From assembly GCF_016587375.1 (NCBI RefSeq), contig NZ_BNJG01000002.1, positions 806,001-870,000 on the forward strand: 64,000 nt of DNA, read 5' to 3'. A model generated the notes under the pieces. The model did no database searches. It saw only the letters and a program-made list of their open reading frames with translations, and was not told where the DNA came from. Positions 59,740 through 64,000 of this stretch are shown here, in pieces. The DNA comes from Ktedonobacter robiniae (GTDB lineage Bacteria > Chloroflexota > Ktedonobacteria > Ktedonobacterales > Ktedonobacteraceae). The position numbers were made by a program, and so were the translations under genes. The stretch's first letter is position 1; the number at the start of each line of letters is the position of its first letter.

Positions 59740-61101
59740 TTACTCAGCGATTGCAATCTCTTCCTGTGGTGAGGATGGTTTCTCATCAAGACGGATATGG
59801 CGCAGGTTGATCAGGGCGTAGAGGCCGCCCAGGATGATAAGGATGGCTGAGACGCTGAAGATGGTATCAATAGTGCCAAAGGTGACACCAAATGCAGTTG
59901 CATGAAAACCCAGGAGCAGGTTACTGGCCAGAAAACCCGCCAGAACTGTTGAGAGCAGCGAGGCCAGGGTCAGAGAAGGGGTAAGCACGGCAACGACGCG
60001 GCCCAGCAATTCTCGCGGCGCGGCATGCAATAAGAGAGGGAACATGGCGGCATTCAAAGCGGCAATCGGAATGCCAACAAAGCTGATCACAATGAACGCG
60101 GGTACGAAGCTATTCATGCGCGAGTACAACAGCATCAGCAAACCAGCCGAGACCAGGCAACCCCAATAGGTACGCACAACACCCAGGCGCTGAGTGAAGA
60201 AGGCAGAGAGCAGCGCGCCTAGAATTGAACCCACGCCAAGACCCATGCCAATAACGCCATACAGGTTGGGATCGGTATGGAGATTTTGCGTGACAAAGAA
60301 GACATCGAGGGCATTCAGGGCCCCAGTACCAAGGGTAACAATGATGATGCTGATCAGCAAGGTCACAAGCACACGACTATGGGCAAAGAAGCGTAAACCC
60401 GTTGCCAGCTCGCTCCAAAAGTTGGGTACCTGCTTGCTCGCACTCTCGCTATTCTCTACACGCGAAGGGAGACGTACAGCCAGGATCGCGATAAAAGAGG
60501 CCACAAACGAGAGCGCGTTGATAAGGAGAGCCCACTGGACGCCGACGACGAAGAGCAACGGCGCAGCCAGCGGTGGACCAATAATGACCGCGAGATTGCG
60601 TGAAACCTGGCCCAGGCCGCCAGCCCTGGCCTGGTCAGCTTCATCGACAATATCACCGAGGAGAGTTGTACGCGCCGGCTCAAAGAACTGCGCGCAAGTA
60701 CTGGCCAGGGCCACAGTCGCATAGATAAGGCCCAATTGCACAAATGGCGAGAAGTGAAGAGGCAACGGGAGCGCGGTAAGAAATAGCAGGGCGATCAGGA
60801 GTGTACGAATGCCATCCATAAGCAGCATCGTGCGGCGCTTATCCCAGCGGTCGACAAATACTCCGGCGAGTGGTCCCACAAGCAGCACAGGCAGCGCAGC
60901 AGAGAGCATTACACCACTAACCGCCAGGGGAGACCAGCTCTGACCAGCCGCGATTTTCGTCGCCACCCAGAGCACAAGCGTGGTATCGAAGACCATGTCA
61001 CCGAGGTTGGAGATGGCCTGCCCACTCCAGAGAAAGGCATAATTGCGGCTAATCAGAAGATTTCTTTTCCGTGGGTTGGTTGTACTGGTAGTTGCGTCCA
61101 T
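59740..61101 (-). CDS. MFS transporter (EntS-like, 12 helices)
   Basis: A 453-residue exporter of the MFS_3/EntS type with 12 hydrophobic segments. FLWSGQAISNLGDMVFDTTL near residue 25 is the family's first helix, and GVFVDRWDKRRTMLLMD near 85 is motif A. The loop between helices 6 and 7 (near 210) is charged. These proteins export siderophores, macrolides or other amphiphiles. No resistance or biosynthesis genes adjoin it, so its substrate is unknown. ATG 61101 is preceded by AGGATG. Confidence 0.9.
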   Translation of the reverse strand: MDATTSTTNPRKRNLLISRNYAFLWSGQAISNLGDMVFDTTLVLWVATKIAAGQSWSPLAVSGVMLSAALPVLLVGPLAGVFVDRWDKRRTMLLMDGIRTLLIALLFLTALPLPLHFSPFVQLGLIYATVALASTCAQFFEPARTTLLGDIVDEADQARAGGLGQVSRNLAVIIGPPLAAPLLFVVGVQWALLINALSFVASFIAILAVRLPSRVENSESASKQVPNFWSELATGLRFFAHSRVLVTLLISIIIVTLGTGALNALDVFFVTQNLHTDPNLYGVIGMGLGVGSILGALLSAFFTQRLGVVRTYWGCLVSAGLLMLLYSRMNSFVPAFIVISFVGIPIAALNAAMFPLLLHAAPRELLGRVVAVLTPSLTLASLLSTVLAGFLASNLLLGFHATAFGVTFGTIDTIFSVSAILIILGGLYALINLRHIRLDEKPSSPQEEIAIAE

Positions 61102-61313
61102 GAACTCTACAGAACCATCCTTTACAAAGTTTTGTGTAAGAGATTATCAAAAATAAAAGTTTGCTCTAAGAAGCGTTGGCAGGGTCTTACTATTTCCAAG
61201 TTATGCGCAAAACACAATCAGCCTGCTTACTTAGGTCGGCTCATGCAAAAAGGGTATAGCTGACCTTCAATGTAAAAACAATCCAGTGTACTGAGGACTT
61301 GTAGAGATGGCTT

Positions 61314-62171
61314 CTAGAGGCACCCTATGCGCTTTTTCCATTTTAACGTCCACTGGTGAATAAGAGAGAGTTCATTCTGTGTGAGCTTTGTTGCCAGGTC
61401 TCTCTCCATCACAACACTAGCCCAGGCGTAGAAGAGGTTCATGTCTCCTAAGGCTCCTCTTTTTTGTTCATAGCCCCTACGCCAGCCAGCTTCAAAGATC
61501 CTCAGCACGAGCAATTCTAAAATAGATCGTCTTCCGAGACTAGCATAACGAAGGATAGAGACTGTGCGGGCCGCATCAGCGCGAGGGTCGCCAGAGAGAG
61601 CATTCCTCCAATCAAGCACTGCAGTTATCTTGTTTCCGTCAGTCAGTACGTTGAGAGGGTGATAGTCCAGGTGAAGCAGCGTAAGAGCTTGCTGCTTCTC
61701 TCGATGCAGGCGCTCTTGCAGCAGCCTCTCGTCTGGGCCAGACCAGTTGATCCACGCCTCGGGTTGTTGGCAGAGCACTTCAGGTGCAGCAAGGGTATGA
61801 ATAGTGGCCTGCATCTGGCCAAATAGCAGCCCCAGAGACCAGGCTCGCCAGGGATGTGCGCGCAGTTCCTCAGCAACAGGCCTTCCTGGGAGCCAGGATA
61901 AAAGAAGTGCGGGAAAATCGTGCCATTTCCCCATTGCATGAACCTGCGGCACAGGCAAACCTGCTGCCAGTGCGGCCTGCATTATCACTTGCTCGCGCTG
62001 GCAGTCGTCACCCTCCCCTTTCTGGAAGACACGCAAGGCATAGACCGTTCCAGCTTTTTCAACGCGCCAAATAGCAGTATCAGTTCCTCCATGCACAGGG
62101 GCTACGACAGTAATATCAAACAAACCAAGCGTTTCAAGAATAGCATGTGGATCAAGGTGTTCATGTGACAT
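61314..62171 (-). CDS. Aminoglycoside/choline phosphotransferase-family kinase (APH-like)
   Basis: A 285-residue protein with the APH kinase fold. VYALRVF near residue 47 holds a basic ATP-site region, LHLDYHPLNVL near 165 is the catalytic loop with Asp, and AVLDWRNALSGDPRAD near 185 is the Mg-binding loop. Such enzymes phosphorylate hydroxyls of aminoglycosides, homoserine, methylthioribose or other small molecules; the substrate is not evident and resistance should not be assumed. GTATGTC lies before the ATG without a clear ribosome site. Confidence 0.88.
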   Translation of the reverse strand: MSHEHLDPHAILETLGLFDITVVAPVHGGTDTAIWRVEKAGTVYALRVFQKGEGDDCQREQVIMQAALAAGLPVPQVHAMGKWHDFPALLLSWLPGRPVAEELRAHPWRAWSLGLLFGQMQATIHTLAAPEVLCQQPEAWINWSGPDERLLQERLHREKQQALTLLHLDYHPLNVLTDGNKITAVLDWRNALSGDPRADAARTVSILRYASLGRRSILELLVLRIFEAGWRRGYEQKRGALGDMNLFYAWASVVMERDLATKLTQNELSLIHQWTLKWKKRIGCL

Positions 62172-62248
62172 ACCCCGTTATTGCTCCTCAAATATCTTTG
62201 TTGGACATCTTTATCTCAACGGTTATTTTACCTCTTGCCTGTTGCATG

Positions 62249-62291
62249 TGAAAAGGGCATTTAAGAAGAGGCCTGTTTTTTGCCCTTCATG
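62249..62291 (-). terminator. Weak terminator after amidohydrolase gene
   Basis: On the minus strand AAGGGC and GCCCTT pair with a 25-base loop, then TTTC. The stem overlaps the amidohydrolase stop, so it is a marginal call. Confidence 0.35.
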
Positions 62292-63255
62292 AGCGCAAGC
62301 GAGGAAAGAGGAGCAGGGCATTCTCGCGCTCGACCAGGTGGATCTCCTGGCGGTCGAAGCCATCGTAGTTGCGCAGTTCTTTGATATCGCGGGCGATGGC
62401 GTCCACTGGCACGAAGGGATAGTCACTGCCATAGAGAATGTGAGAGGGGTCGGCCAGGGCCTGGAGCGAGGGGAGCGAGTAGGGCGAGATTGACATGGCG
62501 ACATCATAATAGAAACGCTTGAGCAGGGCTAGCAGATGCTCGGGAGTACGATCACTGAGCTTGGCAAGCATTGCACCAGTCATCAGGCGCTTGGCCAGAA
62601 ATGGGACTGTACCTCCTGCGTGGGAGAGAATCAGGCGCAGCATGGGATAGCGTTCCATGGTACCGCTGTATAACAGGTTCGCAACCGCGCGCGTGGTATC
62701 GAAGGGGAATTCGTAGAGTGGCGCAGGAAGCCCGAAGTGCGGCTGATCCTTGGATGGAGGAGTGGAGGGATGGATAAAGACGGGGATCCGTCTGCGGTTC
62801 AGCTCGGCGAAGAGTGGGTCAAAGACTGGAGAGCCAAGATAAGTTCCGCGATAGTTGGTGAGCAGGCCAATACCGTCTAACTTGAGCGTATCGAGCGCGT
62901 ACTCTATCTCTTTGAGCGCGGCATCAGTATCGGGCAGGGGGAGAATGGCAAAGGCACCCAGGCGTGTGTGATGGCTCTGCACTAGCTCAGCCAGGAATGT
63001 ATTGACGCGGTGCGCCATGGCCTGAGCTTTGACCTTCTCCCCAAAGTAGATGCCTGGCTCCGAGATCGAGACAATAGCAGCCGCAATGCCCTGTTGGTCC
63101 AGCATGGTGATCATGTCGTCGATATTCCAGCTGGGGAAGGATACACCCGGCACCGCTTCAGTAATGCCCTCCTGGCGCAGAACCTCGACATAAAAGGGCG
63201 GAATAACATGATGATGCACATCTATACGATAGGGTATAAGCTCTGTGCTGCTCAT
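62287..63255 (-). CDS. Amidohydrolase family protein (ACMSD/resorcylate decarboxylase-like)
   Basis: A 322-residue metal-dependent TIM barrel. The first metal site DVHHHVIPP is near residue 12, the central His in IFIHPSTPP near 157, HAGGTVPFL near 210 and the catalytic Asp of YGSDYPFVP near 283. The length and YGSDYP motif place it with amidohydrolase_2 decarboxylases (ACMSD, gamma-resorcylate). It would decarboxylate or hydrolyse an aromatic or ring-cleavage acid in the cytoplasm. The gene stands alone; ATG at 63255. Confidence 0.9.
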   Translation of the reverse strand: MSSTELIPYRIDVHHHVIPPFYVEVLRQEGITEAVPGVSFPSWNIDDMITMLDQQGIAAAIVSISEPGIYFGEKVKAQAMAHRVNTFLAELVQSHHTRLGAFAILPLPDTDAALKEIEYALDTLKLDGIGLLTNYRGTYLGSPVFDPLFAELNRRRIPVFIHPSTPPSKDQPHFGLPAPLYEFPFDTTRAVANLLYSGTMERYPMLRLILSHAGGTVPFLAKRLMTGAMLAKLSDRTPEHLLALLKRFYYDVAMSISPYSLPSLQALADPSHILYGSDYPFVPVDAIARDIKELRNYDGFDRQEIHLVERENALLLFPRLRS

Positions 63256-63619
63256 AAGGCGCCACTCCTCAAGGCCCTTCTCGCGCTATGGGCCACGCTG
63301 AAAATGCTTATGCTGCCAATAACAAATTAATTAGCCATTACAAATAAACTGCACGCTTGAGTTGGTCTCTCTGACAGCATACTCTTCTCAGCCAAGAAAG
63401 AGAATGACCGCAAGTATAGCATCGAATGCTGCAAATTTCTACAGTTGAGCGTATCACATGTTATGGTAAAAGGGCATATTTTGATAAGGGATGCCAGAAT
63501 TGTGCGCTGGAGTGAGAAGCGCATCTTGACATAGACTCCACGATGTGTGAGATTGAGGAGGCGTAGAGTGAAAGAGAAGCTCCTGATTATCCTATAGGTG
63601 TCCTTGAAAGGAAGTGTTT
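63256..63619. promoter_or_regulatory. Divergent intergenic region
   Basis: About 360 bases between the amidohydrolase gene and the YciI-like gene. AT-rich patches (AATAACAAATTAATTAGCCA near 63320) could hold promoters for the minus-strand gene. No gene, RNA or repeat was recognised. Confidence 0.35.
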
Positions 63620-63925
63620 ATGCAATTTACCGTGATTGCTTATGATGGAACAGGTGAAGAGGCCTTGCAAAGGCGCTTGGCAGCACGCGAAGCTCATATT
63701 GCCTTGGGAGATTCTATGGTCTCCTCAGGCCAGCAATTATTTGGAGTAGCGCTGCTCAACGAGCATGAGAAAATGATCGGCTCGGTCATCGTCTGCGATT
63801 TTTCTACTCGGGAAGAGCTTGATGCCTGGTTAGCGAAAGAGCCCTATGTCACAGGCAAGGTGTGGGAGCGCATTGAAGTGCTTCCCTGCCACGTTGGACC
63901 CTCATTTCAGAAGAAAGAGCCGTGA
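63620..63925 (+). CDS. YciI-like family protein
   Basis: A 101-residue protein: MQFTVIAYDGTGEEALQRRL, then REAHIALGDSMVSSGQQLFG with the conserved His, and AWLAKEPYVTGKVWERIEVL, the typical YciI order. ATG 63620 follows AAAGGAAG; the in-frame GTG at 63614 overlaps that site. Small dimeric proteins of this type are of mostly unknown function. It ends at a strong terminator, so it is monocistronic. A second YciI-like gene lies at 18389. Confidence 0.9.
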   Translation: MQFTVIAYDGTGEEALQRRLAAREAHIALGDSMVSSGQQLFGVALLNEHEKMIGSVIVCDFSTREELDAWLAKEPYVTGKVWERIEVLPCHVGPSFQKKEP

Positions 63926-63955
63926 GGAATATGAATATGTTGCTAGAATGATAAC

Positions 63956-64000
63956 GAAAAAGGGTTCGCAACATCATTCTTTCGTTGCGAACCCTTTTTC
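63956..64000 (+). terminator. Strong intrinsic terminator after YciI-like gene
   Basis: GAAAAAGGGTTCGCAAC (63956-63972) pairs with GTTGCGAACCCTTTTTC (63984-64000): a 17-bp stem with an 11-base loop and the U-run within the 3' arm. The A-tract on the 5' side makes it work in both directions. It reaches the window edge. Confidence 0.85.

Noticed and set aside
61314..62171. Aminoglycoside resistance gene
   Set aside because: The APH fold is clear but the family acts on many substrates; nothing supports an antibiotic substrate.

Overview
The window looks like a chromosomal segment of a large-genome, soil-type bacterium of the Chloroflexota, most likely class Ktedonobacteria. This is an inference from gene content: several CUT1 sugar importers without their own ATPase, a Ser/Thr kinase with an extracytoplasmic domain, an XRE/NB-ARC/TPR STAND protein, F420/FMN-type PPOX enzymes, AraC/MFS, SDR and YciI genes, and moderate GC. 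No rRNA, tRNA or CRISPR array was seen.

Layout. 1-2949: end of a sugar ABC cassette (binding protein, two permeases). 3070-6967: membrane Ser/Thr kinase, DUF488 protein and a GntR regulator divergent from aconitase (7204-9873). 10028-13270: XRE regulator, MDR quinone oxidoreductase, AraC regulator. 13212-15880: two copies of the araC 3' end flank a hidden 24-residue cysteine microprotein gene, an orphan VirD4/TraG coupling ATPase and a promoter followed at once by an intrinsic terminator; an MFS exporter follows. 17682-19956: DHFR-family enzyme and a YciI/RidA/SDR operon. 20451-23844: second CUT1 cassette. 23926-33638: a seven-gene minus-strand carbohydrate operon (2-hydroxyacid dehydrogenase, binding protein, two permeases, GH2 glycosidase, TIM-barrel isomerase, CBM3-like secreted protein), divergent from a lacI-type gene broken by a frameshift. 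35236-37843: STAND protein split by two frameshifts. 38058-41434: two membrane proteins and a lipid pair (DAG kinase, PlsC). 41622-42609: IS5-family element. 42871-46422: S51 peptidase, PPOX enzymes, a decayed DHFR-family gene and a glycosyltransferase. 46649-46831: a 163-bp MITE-like element with 10-bp target duplication. 46914-64000: housekeeping and stress-type genes, including a Na+/Pi cotransporter preceded by four phased PHO-box-like repeats, and an ECF sigma factor translationally coupled to a membrane-anchored beta-propeller protein.

How it fits together. The carbohydrate region is the most coherent unit: a secreted CBM3-like protein, an importer, a GH2 glycosidase, an isomerase and a dehydrogenase would bind, import and process an oligosaccharide under LacI control. 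None of the three importers carries an ATPase gene here, so a shared MsmX/MalK-type subunit elsewhere is expected. Gene ends are marked by many long, often perfect palindromes acting as likely terminators. All three clear coding frameshifts in lacI and the STAND gene can be repaired by adding one base to a C/G homopolymer, so sequencing error must be excluded before calling them pseudogenes.
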